Shown: positions 8,081 to 17,728 of the stretch, piece after piece
Numbering within the stretch: position 1 is the first letter of the stretch
Layout of the letters: the number at the start of each line of letters is the position of its first letter
NCBI RefSeq assembly: GCF_000355905.1
Contig: NZ_APLF01000018.1
Span: forward strand, 1 to 64,000
Reading direction: 5' to 3'
Source: Psychroflexus gondwanensis ACAM 44
GTDB taxonomy: Bacteria > Bacteroidota > Bacteroidia > Flavobacteriales > Flavobacteriaceae
Length of the DNA: 64,000 bases
Notes under the pieces: model-generated
Told to the model about the DNA's origin: nothing
Database searches by the model: none
What the model saw: the letters and a program-made list of their open reading frames with translations, nothing else
Program-made: the position numbers and the translations under genes

Positions 8081-8986
8081 AGCCATATCCGAATATTCCA
8101 AAACAGTAAAATAGCCTTTAGATTCAAAATAGGATTTTGGATTGCTTTTACTTACAGCCATAACGAAATCTCCTCCCCAAGCCCCAAGGCTCTTTATGTT
8201 ACCCTCAAAATCAGGGAATAAGCGTTTTTGAACAGGCTCTATTTGAAGAATTTCAGAGAGTAGTGATTCGTGACTTTCTATTAAGCTTTGAAAATGCTCT
8301 AAAGATTCAACTGCTAGCATTTCTGAGGTGATCTCGTTAGTTTTTGAAATGTAATCGGCGAGTTGTAATGGTTTGTTTTTCCTATAATTAAGGATAGCAC
8401 TTCGGCTATTTTGTTTCTGACCTAAATACACAAAATACACATGAGGTTTTATCACTTCTGGTATTTCTACAAGGTCTACTTTTGGTAGTTGGTTTTGGAG
8501 CTGGTATATTAAAGCTGAACCAGACTCTGCACAAGCAACATCATAACCGCTACCTCCAAAGGTTTTAGCTAATAATTCATAAGGATTTACATTTGCCCAC
8601 TTAGCGATATTAGCTATTAAAGTAGACGATGTTCCCAAGCCCCAATCTCTGGGAAACTCAAGATGAGTTTCGAACCGATAGTTTTGAGTAAAAATTTCAG
8701 GATTTAATTGAAAAGCTTCATATAAAATCTGAAAAAGCCGAGTTTCAAGATCAGATTTAGATTCAGTTTTTTGTTTTGTTATGGATAAAAGATCAAATTC
8801 AATATCTAGCCAAACTTCCTTTTGATGAGTGTAGCTTATCCATCGTGAAGATTGGTTTGAAGAAGGAGTGACTTTTAAATGTTGCCCAAATCTGCAAGGC
8901 ATTGCCAAGGCTTTAGCTCCGTCGAGTACTAAATATTCTCCTGTAATGAGAAGCTTGCCGTGGCTGTAAAACGTTTGTGTGTCCAT
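8075..8986 (-). CDS. GYDIA-type GHMP kinase (mevalonate pathway)
   Basis: The 303-residue product has the GHMP kinase plan: an N-terminal HGKLLITGEYLVL segment, the ATP-loop variant WGLGTSSTLIAN around residue 115-125, and GSGYDVACAESG around 145-156. The last resembles the GYDIA signature of a Bacteroidota family. These are taken to phosphorylate mevalonate or phosphomevalonate. The start overlaps the HMG-CoA reductase stop by one base, which fixes it in the isoprenoid pathway. Which of the two kinase steps it performs cannot be decided from sequence. Confidence 0.85.
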   Translation of the reverse strand: MDTQTFYSHGKLLITGEYLVLDGAKALAMPCRFGQHLKVTPSSNQSSRWISYTHQKEVWLDIEFDLLSITKQKTESKSDLETRLFQILYEAFQLNPEIFTQNYRFETHLEFPRDWGLGTSSTLIANIAKWANVNPYELLAKTFGGSGYDVACAESGSALIYQLQNQLPKVDLVEIPEVIKPHVYFVYLGQKQNSRSAILNYRKNKPLQLADYISKTNEITSEMLAVESLEHFQSLIESHESLLSEILQIEPVQKRLFPDFEGNIKSLGAWGGDFVMAVSKSNPKSYFESKGYFTVLEYSDMAL

Positions 8987-10296
8987 TAGGCACGTAGTCT
9001 TTCTAGTAAGGAAATCACTTCAGAATGTGTTACTGTATGTGTTTTGAAATACTCCACAGCTTCCTCCCGTTCGCCCTTGTTGGCTTCAAATTGATTTAAA
9101 ATATTCATCAAGTGCATTTTCATATGCCCTTTTTGAATACCAGTAGTCACCAATGAATTGACGGCAGCAAAGTTTTGAGCAAGACCTGCAACTGCTGTTA
9201 TTCGCATCAGTTTTTCTGCAGTAGGATTTCCCAGCATGGCTAAGGATAGCTTAACCAATGGGTGTAAACTTGTAAGACCTCCAATGGTGCCTAAAGCAAG
9301 AGGAATTTCTATCCAAAATTTAAAAACACCATCCTTAGCTTCTACATGGGTTAAACTCGAATAACTCCCTTCTCTAGCTGCATATGCATGAACGCCTGCC
9401 TCCACCGCTCTAAAGTCGTTTCCCGTAGCTAAAACTAGGGCATCCACACCATTCATTATTCCTTTGTTGTGTGTGACTGCACGGTAAGGTTCTATTTTGG
9501 CGATTTTAATGGCCTGTGAGAATTTTTTCACAAATCGATTGGCCTCTTCTTGAGTTTTACCAAGGTTTGAAATCGGACAAGAGACTTCAGCCCTTACTAA
9601 ACATTCTGGAACATAATTGGATAGAATGCACATAATCACTTCTGGAAACGTGTTTTCAGTTTTAAAAGCTTGGTGAGTTAAGGCTTCAGCTTCAAGCGTT
9701 TGTCCAAATTGCTCTAAACAAGAATTGATGAAGTTGGCCCCCATAGCATCCTTTGTCTCGAAAGTGCAATACAGCTGAAAGTAATTATCTAGCTCTTGAG
9801 TTTTGTCTATAAGTTGAATGTCTTTAATACCACCCCCACGTCTCACCATGTTTTTGGTAATGCTAGCCGTTGACGAGAAAAATAAAGGTTTTATTTGTGT
9901 GAAAAAATGCTTAAGCTCTTCTGTGTTTCCCTTGAAATCAAAATGAACATGGCCCACTTTAGTCGTGCCAAGAACTTCAGTTTTGAATCCCCCTTTGTCT
10001 TGCCAAAACTTTGCGGCCTTACTGGCAGCCGCAATTACAGAACTTTCTTCTATAGCCATTGGTAGAGCGTAAAGCTCGCCATCAATATCAAAATTAGGGG
10101 CAATGCCAAGTGGCAAATAGTAATTGGAGATGGTATTTTCAGTAAATTCGTCATGTAATCTCTGTAACATTTCATCAGAATTCCAATACTGTTGAATCAC
10201 TTTTTTAGCCTTTGGGTAATTTGATAAGTAATGGTCTGTAACCCAATTTACTTTTTCTTCTTTAGTCAACTTGGAAAAGCCAGATATCTTAGACAT
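8986..10296 (-). CDS. mvaA: Hydroxymethylglutaryl-CoA reductase, class II
   Basis: Interconverts HMG-CoA and mevalonate, supplying isoprenoid precursors. The 436-residue product carries the class II marks: EESSVIAAAS (catalytic Glu), THNKGIMNGVDAL (catalytic Lys), ATGNDFRAVEAG (catalytic Asp) and a late GHMKMH (catalytic His). The length and the lack of a membrane domain fit class II rather than class I. Although class II enzymes are often called degradative, bacterial mevalonate pathways use them biosynthetically, and coupling to a GHMP kinase supports that. It has a divergent intergenic region with the S9 peptidase. Confidence 0.93.
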   Translation of the reverse strand: MSKISGFSKLTKEEKVNWVTDHYLSNYPKAKKVIQQYWNSDEMLQRLHDEFTENTISNYYLPLGIAPNFDIDGELYALPMAIEESSVIAAASKAAKFWQDKGGFKTEVLGTTKVGHVHFDFKGNTEELKHFFTQIKPLFFSSTASITKNMVRRGGGIKDIQLIDKTQELDNYFQLYCTFETKDAMGANFINSCLEQFGQTLEAEALTHQAFKTENTFPEVIMCILSNYVPECLVRAEVSCPISNLGKTQEEANRFVKKFSQAIKIAKIEPYRAVTHNKGIMNGVDALVLATGNDFRAVEAGVHAYAAREGSYSSLTHVEAKDGVFKFWIEIPLALGTIGGLTSLHPLVKLSLAMLGNPTAEKLMRITAVAGLAQNFAAVNSLVTTGIQKGHMKMHLMNILNQFEANKGEREEAVEYFKTHTVTHSEVISLLERLRA

Positions 10297-10319
10297 TTTT
10301 ATACTTTAGAATTGAATGA

Positions 10320-10327
10320 CAAAGATA
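10320..10327 (-). promoter_or_regulatory. -7 box for mvaA operon
   Basis: On the minus strand TATCTTTG is an exact TAnnTTTG match, 23 bases upstream of the mvaA ATG. It would drive mvaA and the GHMP kinase. No clear -33 element. Confidence 0.5.
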
Positions 10328-10500
10328 CACTTCATAAAATATAAGCTGCTTTAAGCTAGCAAAATTGATTTCAAAAAGAGCTAAAGTCAACATTAGTTTA
10401 GTGGGGACTTTATAATAACCCATAGTATTTAGAGTTTTAATAGAAAAAGTAATCGATTTTTAATGTTTTTTTAGTAAAATTGACCTCCAAAATATAGCCC

Positions 10501-12690
10501 ATGAAAAGTTCAAGTACTTTTATTTATTTTCTTTTTCTCTTTTTCACTTATTCTTCCACTCTTTTATACGCTCAAAATAAAGAAATAACCTTAGAGGAAA
10601 TCTGGGGGGGCGAGTTTAGCCAAGAAAGAATGCAGTCTCTACAGTCTCTTAAGGATGGTAAATCGTATATAGTTCAAGATTACGATAGAGATAATCAAGA
10701 TATGAAAGTCGACATATATAGTTATAAGACTGGTGAAAAAAAGGGAACTCTCGTGAGTAGTAAATCTATTCCAGGGTTGGATATGTTTCAGACCTTCCAA
10801 CTAAGTGCCGATGAAAGTAAGCTTATCTTAGGAACTGAGGTAGAATCTATTTTCAGAAGATCCTCAAAAGGTATTTATTATGTTTACGATTTATCTTCTA
10901 AATCACTATCCAAAATTGATGAAGACAAAATACAATCTCCTACTTTTTCTCCAAAAGGAGCTAAAGTGGCTTATGTGAAAAATAATGATATTTTTTCTTA
11001 CCTCATTTCTACTGGAGAAACCACTCAAATCACCTTCGATGGAAAGAAAAATGAAGTGATCAACGGGGTTACAGATTGGGTTTACGAAGAAGAATTCGCC
11101 TTTGTACGCGCTTTTGAGTGGAGTCCAAACGAAAATAAAATAGCTTTCCTAAGATTCGATGAGAGTGAAGTTCCAGAATTTTCCATGGATCTCTATGGAA
11201 CTTATGGACAGAGTTTATATCCATCTCAAGACGTATTTAAATATCCTAAAGCAGGGGAAGACAACGCAAAAGTAAGTTTACACCTCTTTAATTTTGGAGA
11301 TAACTCTACTTCTAAAATTGATTTAGGAGAGTATGAATACTTACCAAGATTGAAATGGACAGCCGACGAAAATCTTTTTAGTGTACAAAGTCTCAACAGA
11401 TACCAAAATGAGTTGAAAGTTTACCTAGTTGACACCAAAACAAATGAAGCCAAGTTAACCCTCACCGAAAAAGATCCTGCTTATGTGGATGTTACCGATG
11501 ATTTAACTTTTTTGAATAACAACAGCTTTATCTGGACGAGTGAAAAAGATGGATGGAAGCATATTTACCATTACGCACAGAATGGAAGTTTAATTAATCA
11601 AGTGACCAGCGGAGCTTGGGAAGTGACAAATTTTTATGGTTTCGATGATAGATCCGGTAGACTTTATTTTCAAAGTACCGAAAACGGTAGTGTAAATCGG
11701 GATGTCTACTCCGTACTGGCCAACGGTAAAAACAAATTGAGATTAACGACTAAAACAGGAACTAATAGAGCAGACTTTAGCGCTGACTTTACTTACTTCG
11801 TCAATACGTTTACAAACACTGCAACTCCCGCAGTTTATACTCTACATAAAGCTAGTAATGGAGAATTGGTAAGAGAGATAAAAGACAACCAAGCTTTATT
11901 GAATACACTTCAGCCTTATAATTTATCCGACAAAGAATTATCTACAATTGAAGTTAATGGAAATGAACTTAATATGTGGATGATTAAGCCCCCTAATTTC
12001 AATCCAGAAAATGAATATCCAATACTCATGTTTCAGTATTCTGGACCTGGCTCTCAATCTGTATCCAACAGCTTCTTTGGCACCAACGATTATTGGTATC
12101 AAATGCTTGCTCAGCAAGGCTACATAGTCGCTTGTGTTGATGGAAGAGGAACTGGTTATAAAGGGAGGGATTTCAAAAAAGTAACCCAAAAAGAACTCGG
12201 TAAATACGAGCTCGAAGACCAAATTTCTGCTGCAAAATTACTTGGTGAAAAACCATTTATAAATAAAGAAAGGATTGGTATTTGGGGCTGGAGTTATGGA
12301 GGGTTTATGTCTTCTAATGCCATCTTCCAAGCCAACGACGTTTTTAAAGCCGCTATTGCCGTGGCACCTGTAACTAGCTGGAGGTTTTATGACACGGTCT
12401 ATACAGAACGCTATATGACAACTCCTCAGGAAAATGCTTCTGGATATGATGAGAATTCGCCAATTACTCATGTAGACGAATTCAATTCTGGAAATTATCT
12501 ATTAATTCATGGTAGTGGGGATGACAATGTACATGTACAAAATACGATGCAACTTATTGAGGCCTTAGTACAAGCAAATAAACAGTTTGATTGGAGAATA
12601 TACCCAGACAAGAATCATGGAATTTACGGAGGTAACACACGCCTTCACCTCTACACCTTAATGACAAACTTTATTAAAGAAAAGCTTTAA
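10501..12690 (+). CDS. Dipeptidyl-peptidase IV-type S9 serine peptidase
   Basis: Cleaves N-terminal dipeptides, typically X-Pro, outside the cytoplasm. The 729-residue product has a signal peptide ending at YAQ (about residue 25), an N-terminal beta-propeller (about 45-480; the region includes the DPP4-like double Glu EEEFAF near residue 200), and a C-terminal alpha/beta hydrolase. The catalytic triad is visible: Ser598 in GWSYGG, Asp674 in HGSGDDNVH, His706 in DKNHG. The next gene encodes a di/tripeptide transporter, so the pair suggests peptide scavenging. Confidence 0.93.
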   Translation: MKSSSTFIYFLFLFFTYSSTLLYAQNKEITLEEIWGGEFSQERMQSLQSLKDGKSYIVQDYDRDNQDMKVDIYSYKTGEKKGTLVSSKSIPGLDMFQTFQLSADESKLILGTEVESIFRRSSKGIYYVYDLSSKSLSKIDEDKIQSPTFSPKGAKVAYVKNNDIFSYLISTGETTQITFDGKKNEVINGVTDWVYEEEFAFVRAFEWSPNENKIAFLRFDESEVPEFSMDLYGTYGQSLYPSQDVFKYPKAGEDNAKVSLHLFNFGDNSTSKIDLGEYEYLPRLKWTADENLFSVQSLNRYQNELKVYLVDTKTNEAKLTLTEKDPAYVDVTDDLTFLNNNSFIWTSEKDGWKHIYHYAQNGSLINQVTSGAWEVTNFYGFDDRSGRLYFQSTENGSVNRDVYSVLANGKNKLRLTTKTGTNRADFSADFTYFVNTFTNTATPAVYTLHKASNGELVREIKDNQALLNTLQPYNLSDKELSTIEVNGNELNMWMIKPPNFNPENEYPILMFQYSGPGSQSVSNSFFGTNDYWYQMLAQQGYIVACVDGRGTGYKGRDFKKVTQKELGKYELEDQISAAKLLGEKPFINKERIGIWGWSYGGFMSSNAIFQANDVFKAAIAVAPVTSWRFYDTVYTERYMTTPQENASGYDENSPITHVDEFNSGNYLLIHGSGDDNVHVQNTMQLIEALVQANKQFDWRIYPDKNHGIYGGNTRLHLYTLMTNFIKEKL

Positions 12691-12695
12691 CTTAT

Positions 12696-14603
12696 ATGGA
12701 AGCCACAATCAAACCAGCTTATCAAAAAGAATTATTTGGACATCCAGCAGGTCTATATATTTTATTTTTCACAGAACTGTGGGAGCGCTTTTCCTATTAC
12801 GGGATGCGTGCCATACTTACTCTTTATATGCTAGCGAAAGTCAGTTCAGACAATCCGGGCTTAGGTTGGGAAGAAGGCAAAGCTCTAGCTACTTATGGGT
12901 GGTACACGATGCTCGTTTATGTAGTGTCTATTCCTGGGGGAATTATTGCCGATAAAATTTTAGGTCAAAAAATGTCGGTAATGATAGGTGGTTGGTTTCT
13001 GGTCGCAGGACACGGAGTCTTATCTATTGAACAGGATTGGGCGTTTTTTAGTGGTTTACTTCTTATCGTTCTTGGTGTGGGCTTGCTAAAACCCAATATT
13101 TCTACTATGGTGGGTGGTCTTTATAAAGAAGGAGATGCTAGAAGAGATAAAGGCTTTTCTATTTTCTATATCGGTATAAACGTTGGTGCTGCAATTGCAG
13201 CTATTTTGGTAGGTTATATCGCTGCAGAATATGGTTGGCACTATGGCTTCGGCTTAGCCGCTATAGGAATGGTGTTAGGACAGTTGGTTTACATTTATGG
13301 TCAAAAATACCTGACCCATGTTGGAAATAAACCAGATCCAGATTCTACCGAAGAAGCCTCTGTCTCTATTAAAGAGATTTTCCAAAGAATGCTGTCTACC
13401 AAAAAATCTTTAGCTGTTTTAGTTTTGCTACTGGCTATTTCTTTTGTGATCCCTGTCCAATTTATGGAAAGCGAAGTAACGGCTTACATTGTTTTCTTCA
13501 TCTTTTTATCGGTTGTTGTCGGTTTTATGATGACCGTTTATGAAGATCTTAATGGTAAGGTAGAAAAAGATAGGTTTATTGTCTTACTTCTATCTTTCTT
13601 GATCGTCATTGTTTTCTGGGGAGCTTTTGAACAGGCAGGGGGCTTATTAAACATTTATGCTCAACAAAAAACAGATAGATTTTTACCTGTTTTTGACTAC
13701 ACTGTTCCAGCTGCGTTTTTTCAATCTTTAAATCCTACTTATATCATTTTATTTGGTATTCCAGTCGCTGGATTCTGGGCTTGGATGAAGCGGCGTGGAA
13801 AAGAAGCCTCTTCTATATTTAAGATGGCTATTGGTGTTATTATTATGGGACTTGGCTTTTTCTTTATGGTATTTGCTACTTTAGATTATGAAGCTAACGG
13901 TGAAGCGGCAATCTATTGGCTTATTTTTGCGTATTTACTTCACACTATTGGAGAGCTTTCTGCATCTCCAGTTGCGCTGTCCTTTATCACCAAGCTGGCT
14001 CCATTGCGCTATGGTGCACTTATGATGGGGTTATACTTTGCTGCAACTGGTTTGGGAAACAAAGTTGCTGGAATTATAGGTGAATCCTCTCAAGCTGAAA
14101 GCATAACTGTTGTCCTTAAAGCAGATCAAGATCAGCTGATGCGTTTTGTTCCGAATCATGAAACAGATAGCATTTTTCAAAAAAATAAAGCTTTTACACT
14201 AGAAACTCAACTTTATAAAAATGCCTCTGGTGAAGTTATTTTTGAAGAAGTAAATACAGATGAAAAAATCAATTCGTTATTTGCTTTTAAAGAAGAGGGT
14301 TCAAAATTGGAGTTAATGGATAGGATAGAGCCTTATGAAGTTTCTGTTGATGATAAGTTATTGACCTACTTAAAATTTGACTATAAAGACGGTCGTTATG
14401 TAGGCAGAGTAGATGTGGATCAATTTCAAACAGATCTTGAGTTTAAAACCTTTATGGGAATTATAATCTTTACAGTAGCCTTTGGGGTTTTAGTTATTTT
14501 ACTATTAAAACCATTAAAGCGTTTAACCCATGGTGCTGAAGAAAAAGAAGTGGAAGGCCTAGAGGCGGAAGGCTTTGAAATAGCAGATGACGAAATTAAA
14601 TAA
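12696..14603 (+). CDS. POT-family proton-coupled oligopeptide transporter
   Basis: Imports di- and tripeptides with protons. The 635-residue product shows the POT signature TELWERFSYYGMRAIL near residues 24-39 and GxKPN-like LLKPNISTMVGG near 130, plus twelve or more hydrophobic segments. It is longer than DtpT-type proteins (about 460-500) because of a soluble, charged insertion of roughly 110 residues (about 470-585) before the last transmembrane helix. It starts five bases after the DPP-IV gene and six bases before the thioredoxin gene. Confidence 0.9.
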   Translation: MEATIKPAYQKELFGHPAGLYILFFTELWERFSYYGMRAILTLYMLAKVSSDNPGLGWEEGKALATYGWYTMLVYVVSIPGGIIADKILGQKMSVMIGGWFLVAGHGVLSIEQDWAFFSGLLLIVLGVGLLKPNISTMVGGLYKEGDARRDKGFSIFYIGINVGAAIAAILVGYIAAEYGWHYGFGLAAIGMVLGQLVYIYGQKYLTHVGNKPDPDSTEEASVSIKEIFQRMLSTKKSLAVLVLLLAISFVIPVQFMESEVTAYIVFFIFLSVVVGFMMTVYEDLNGKVEKDRFIVLLLSFLIVIVFWGAFEQAGGLLNIYAQQKTDRFLPVFDYTVPAAFFQSLNPTYIILFGIPVAGFWAWMKRRGKEASSIFKMAIGVIIMGLGFFFMVFATLDYEANGEAAIYWLIFAYLLHTIGELSASPVALSFITKLAPLRYGALMMGLYFAATGLGNKVAGIIGESSQAESITVVLKADQDQLMRFVPNHETDSIFQKNKAFTLETQLYKNASGEVIFEEVNTDEKINSLFAFKEEGSKLELMDRIEPYEVSVDDKLLTYLKFDYKDGRYVGRVDVDQFQTDLEFKTFMGIIIFTVAFGVLVILLLKPLKRLTHGAEEKEVEGLEAEGFEIADDEIK

Positions 14604-14609
14604 AAAGTT

Positions 14610-15149
14610 ATGAAGTACTGGTCTACAGCTATAATGCTCTTATTTATTACCTCGCTCTCCGCGCAAGTGGAGTGGATGAGTATGAATGAGGCTTTACGAG
14701 CCCAAAAGGATGAGCCTAAGAAAATATTTGCAGACTTTTATACCGACTGGTGTGGGCCTTGTAAAGCCATGGATAAAAACACCTTTGCTCATCCAGATGT
14801 AGCAGAGTATATCAATACGCATTATTATCCTGTAAAATTTAATGCTGAAGGCACCGAGAAAGTCTTTTATAAAGATTTCGAATACACCAATCCTAACTTT
14901 AAACCTAATCGCAAAGGAAAGCGAAACGCCCAGCATTTTTTTGCTAATGCGCTAAAGGTGTCTGCTTATCCAACGGTTGTCTTTTTTGACGAGGAGGCCA
15001 ATGTCATCTCACCAGTTGTTGGCTACAAAACCCCTCAGCAATTAGAGCTTTATCTGAAAATGATAGCAACTGGCGCTTACAAAGAGTTAACGACTCAGGG
15101 AGCTTGGGAAGACTACCAATCTAAATTTGAAAGTACCTTTAAAGAATAA
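14610..15149 (+). CDS. Periplasmic thioredoxin-fold protein
   Basis: The 179-residue product has a short signal peptide ending at SAQ (about residue 18) and a thioredoxin domain with the active site WCGPCKAMDK (Cys48 and Cys51). A cis-Pro segment SAYPTVVFFDE lies around residues 113-123. It resembles the DUF255/thioredoxin_7 group that acts as a periplasmic thiol-disulfide oxidoreductase. It closes the peptidase-transporter operon. Its 3' end overlaps the convergent comEC gene by 37 bases. Confidence 0.85.
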   Translation: MKYWSTAIMLLFITSLSAQVEWMSMNEALRAQKDEPKKIFADFYTDWCGPCKAMDKNTFAHPDVAEYINTHYYPVKFNAEGTEKVFYKDFEYTNPNFKPNRKGKRNAQHFFANALKVSAYPTVVFFDEEANVISPVVGYKTPQQLELYLKMIATGAYKELTTQGAWEDYQSKFESTFKE

Positions 15150-17206
15150 TTTTCAGGAAATACATAAGCTCCATCTTCCCAAGTGGAATGAAAGTGAATA
15201 TCCAATAGTTGCGCAGAATTTCTCCAACGCTCAATATCAGTTTTATAATTACTTCCATCTGCGATCACTTGTTTAGGCTTCAAATCGTGCAGTAATCTAT
15301 CAAAATTGAGATTTGGAGAATTTTTCAAAAGGATATAGGTGGGACGAAAGTTTTCCTTGGGATAGACAGGAATACTGTCTAAAACGACTAAAATTTCAGA
15401 AGGATTTATTTCATAACTAGATTTTAATTCCAAAAAATCAATGCGTTCGATACCCTTTAAGGTTTTGTAATTTTTGAGATGATAAGTCAATTCGGGGGAC
15501 TCTATGTTTTGAGACTGATCGGTAAACAAAGTCAAATGTGATCCTTTTAAAACCCCTAGTTGAGACTCTCTATAGGTTTGAAAAATAACGATTTCTTCCT
15601 GCTGAATTTGATCTCGGTTTTCGATATAAATATAGAGAAGTAAAGCCACCAGCGATAAATTCAGAATAAAATAGCTTCTAAACTTTTGCTTTGAATCCCA
15701 TAGAATTAGGCTAAAAAATAGCACTAAGCTAGATATTAAGATAGTCTTTGTAAAGTAGATGTCATTAATAATTAAGCTTTCTTGGGAGGCGATCCAGTCG
15801 ACCACCCAAAGGAGTGCATCTAGTGAACTAGCGTATATTGATACCAAAGTTTCCGGTAGTAAGTCGAGAAGGCTTAAAGCGATAATAATGATACCTCCGC
15901 CTAAGAGTAGGCCTAAACCTGGAAGGATAATAAGATTACTCACCAAAAATAACCCAGGAAACTGATGGAAATAATATAAACTGAGGGGAAGTACGCCGAG
16001 TTGAGCAGTTATAGTCACACAGGAGATATCCCAAACTTTTTTGTCCAGATAATAACGAGGGCTGTAAAGTTTAGATAGTCTTGGCTGAAGAATAACAATG
16101 CTGATAACAGCCATGTAACTTAATTGAAAACCAACCTGAAAGATGAGATAAGGATTAATCATAATCAAAAAAACAGCCGACAAAGCCAAGGTATTTATGG
16201 CGCTTGTTTTCCGTCTATAGTTGAGGGCTATGCTCAAAAAAGAAAACATGACTGCTGCCCTCAACACTGATGGTGTATAACCAGCAAGTGTAGCAAAACC
16301 CCAAATACCAATAAGAACGAGAATATTTCTTAATACTCTACCGTAGCGAAAACTTAAAAGACCTTTGGTGACAAATTGTAAAATGAGAAGGATAATACCC
16401 ACATGTAATCCCGAAACCGCTAAAATATGAACCACCCCAGCTTTAGAAAATTGATTATAGGTTTCTGGATCTATATCTTGTTTTTGGCCAAGCAAAAGGG
16501 CCTGGATGATATCTAACTGTGCCTTGCTAAAATCATGTTTTTGAAGCGAATTTTGAATGGTGGATCTTATTTTTTCACCAAAAGCTAAAAAGCTAAAGCC
16601 TGCTTCTTTTTCGATGAGTAAATGATTGTATTCGGTATTTATAAAGTGACTCATCTGCTGAGTAGCCATGTAGTCTTTATAATTAAATTGTTGAGGATTT
16701 TGCGGATCTTTAAAGGCTTGCATTTGTCCAAACCCTAAAACCATGGAGTTCGCGGATACATCTGAATCAAGACGTTTTGAAATTTGTAATAAGACCTTCC
16801 CCTCGTAAGGCTTAGAATTTATGGACTGTATCTGGAACTCAAACTTGTCCTTAAAAGCACTGGATTTTAAAGCTTTAATTATATGACCTTGGAATACAAC
16901 AGCATTTTGTAAAGTAGAGTCAATCCTTATGAGCTTGCTGTAGTGAGAGTCCTGATGCTTTGGAAGGTGGATTTTGGTATTCAGAAACCCTATTGACATT
17001 AAAAATAAAAGAGAAACAGCAGTGAACAACAGTTTTGTTGCAGGGAATCGTCTTGCCACAAAAAAGCTCATCAAAAAGAGAAGAAATATGACTAAGGAGA
17101 GAGTTATATAAAGAGAAAAATCCAGTCCAATTTCAAAAAATCCAATCCAACTTCCCAACAAGAAAACCGTGCATATTTGCAACACCGGAAGATTGGAGTA
17201 CTTCAT
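15113..17206 (-). CDS. comEC: ComEC/Rec2 DNA-uptake channel protein
   Basis: Forms the inner-membrane channel for single-stranded DNA in natural transformation. The 697-residue product has early hydrophobic helices, a DUF4131-type soluble domain (about 80-200), then the Competence domain with HILAVSGLHVGIILLIL around residues 258-274 and many transmembrane segments to about residue 520. The C-terminal metallo-beta-lactamase HxHxD motif is not seen; the C terminus (about 530-697) is a short alpha/beta region, as in other Bacteroidota ComEC. It follows the NlpC/P60 gene by 17 bases. Confidence 0.87.
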   Translation of the reverse strand: MKYSNLPVLQICTVFLLGSWIGFFEIGLDFSLYITLSLVIFLLFLMSFFVARRFPATKLLFTAVSLLFLMSIGFLNTKIHLPKHQDSHYSKLIRIDSTLQNAVVFQGHIIKALKSSAFKDKFEFQIQSINSKPYEGKVLLQISKRLDSDVSANSMVLGFGQMQAFKDPQNPQQFNYKDYMATQQMSHFINTEYNHLLIEKEAGFSFLAFGEKIRSTIQNSLQKHDFSKAQLDIIQALLLGQKQDIDPETYNQFSKAGVVHILAVSGLHVGIILLILQFVTKGLLSFRYGRVLRNILVLIGIWGFATLAGYTPSVLRAAVMFSFLSIALNYRRKTSAINTLALSAVFLIMINPYLIFQVGFQLSYMAVISIVILQPRLSKLYSPRYYLDKKVWDISCVTITAQLGVLPLSLYYFHQFPGLFLVSNLIILPGLGLLLGGGIIIIALSLLDLLPETLVSIYASSLDALLWVVDWIASQESLIINDIYFTKTILISSLVLFFSLILWDSKQKFRSYFILNLSLVALLLYIYIENRDQIQQEEIVIFQTYRESQLGVLKGSHLTLFTDQSQNIESPELTYHLKNYKTLKGIERIDFLELKSSYEINPSEILVVLDSIPVYPKENFRPTYILLKNSPNLNFDRLLHDLKPKQVIADGSNYKTDIERWRNSAQLLDIHFHSTWEDGAYVFPENYSLKVLSNLDW

Positions 17207-17223
17207 CTTTTAAAATTTTGAAC

Positions 17224-17727
17224 TTAATTCACCACTCGCCTGCTTTTTACATAATTTTTTTTCCAGAACGGATTGTTAATAGAGGAAATCATAACTCCTC
17301 TGGAGCTAGAGGAATGAATAAAATCAATCGTTTCTGGTGTTTTTTTGACTACCAATCCTACATGGTTAATTCTCCTCCTGTTTTTGGAAATTTTAAAAAA
17401 GACAAGGTCACCAACGTCTACCTGTTTTAGTTTCAATTTCTTTCCCGTCTTGGACATGTCCCTAGAGGTTCTTGGTAACTCTACTCCATATTGCATAAAT
17501 GAGAGTTGTATTAACCCAGAGCAATCCATTCCGGCAGAAGTGGTTCCTCCATATTTATAAGGAGTGCCTATGTATCTTTTAGAATAATCGACAACATTTT
17601 GGATCGTATTGGACCTTTTAAGTTCAACTTGTTGAGCTCGTTTTGAGCTACCACAAGAGATAAGGCTTAAAATTCCAATACAAAAGATAAGTTTTAAACT
17701 GATAGAATGAAAAGCTCCTTGTTTCAT
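17224..17727 (-). CDS. NlpC/P60 (C40) peptidoglycan-hydrolase lipoprotein
   Basis: Cleaves peptide stems of peptidoglycan. The 167-residue product has a signal sequence with lipobox LISC and an NlpC/P60 domain with catalytic Cys in MDCSGLIQ, His in INHVGLVV and the third polar residue His in FIHSSS. The ATG at 17727 is chosen rather than a start inside wzc because it follows the wzc stop by one base and places the signal peptide at the N terminus. Being in the wza-wzc unit suggests local wall opening for polysaccharide export. Confidence 0.88.
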   Translation of the reverse strand: MKQGAFHSISLKLIFCIGILSLISCGSSKRAQQVELKRSNTIQNVVDYSKRYIGTPYKYGGTTSAGMDCSGLIQLSFMQYGVELPRTSRDMSKTGKKLKLKQVDVGDLVFFKISKNRRRINHVGLVVKKTPETIDFIHSSSSRGVMISSINNPFWKKNYVKSRRVVN

Positions 17728-17728
17728 A

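Noticed and set aside
15113-17206. Truncated comEC pseudogene because the metallo-beta-lactamase motif is missing
   Set aside because: The reading frame is intact and ComEC proteins of this length lacking that motif are common in Bacteroidota.
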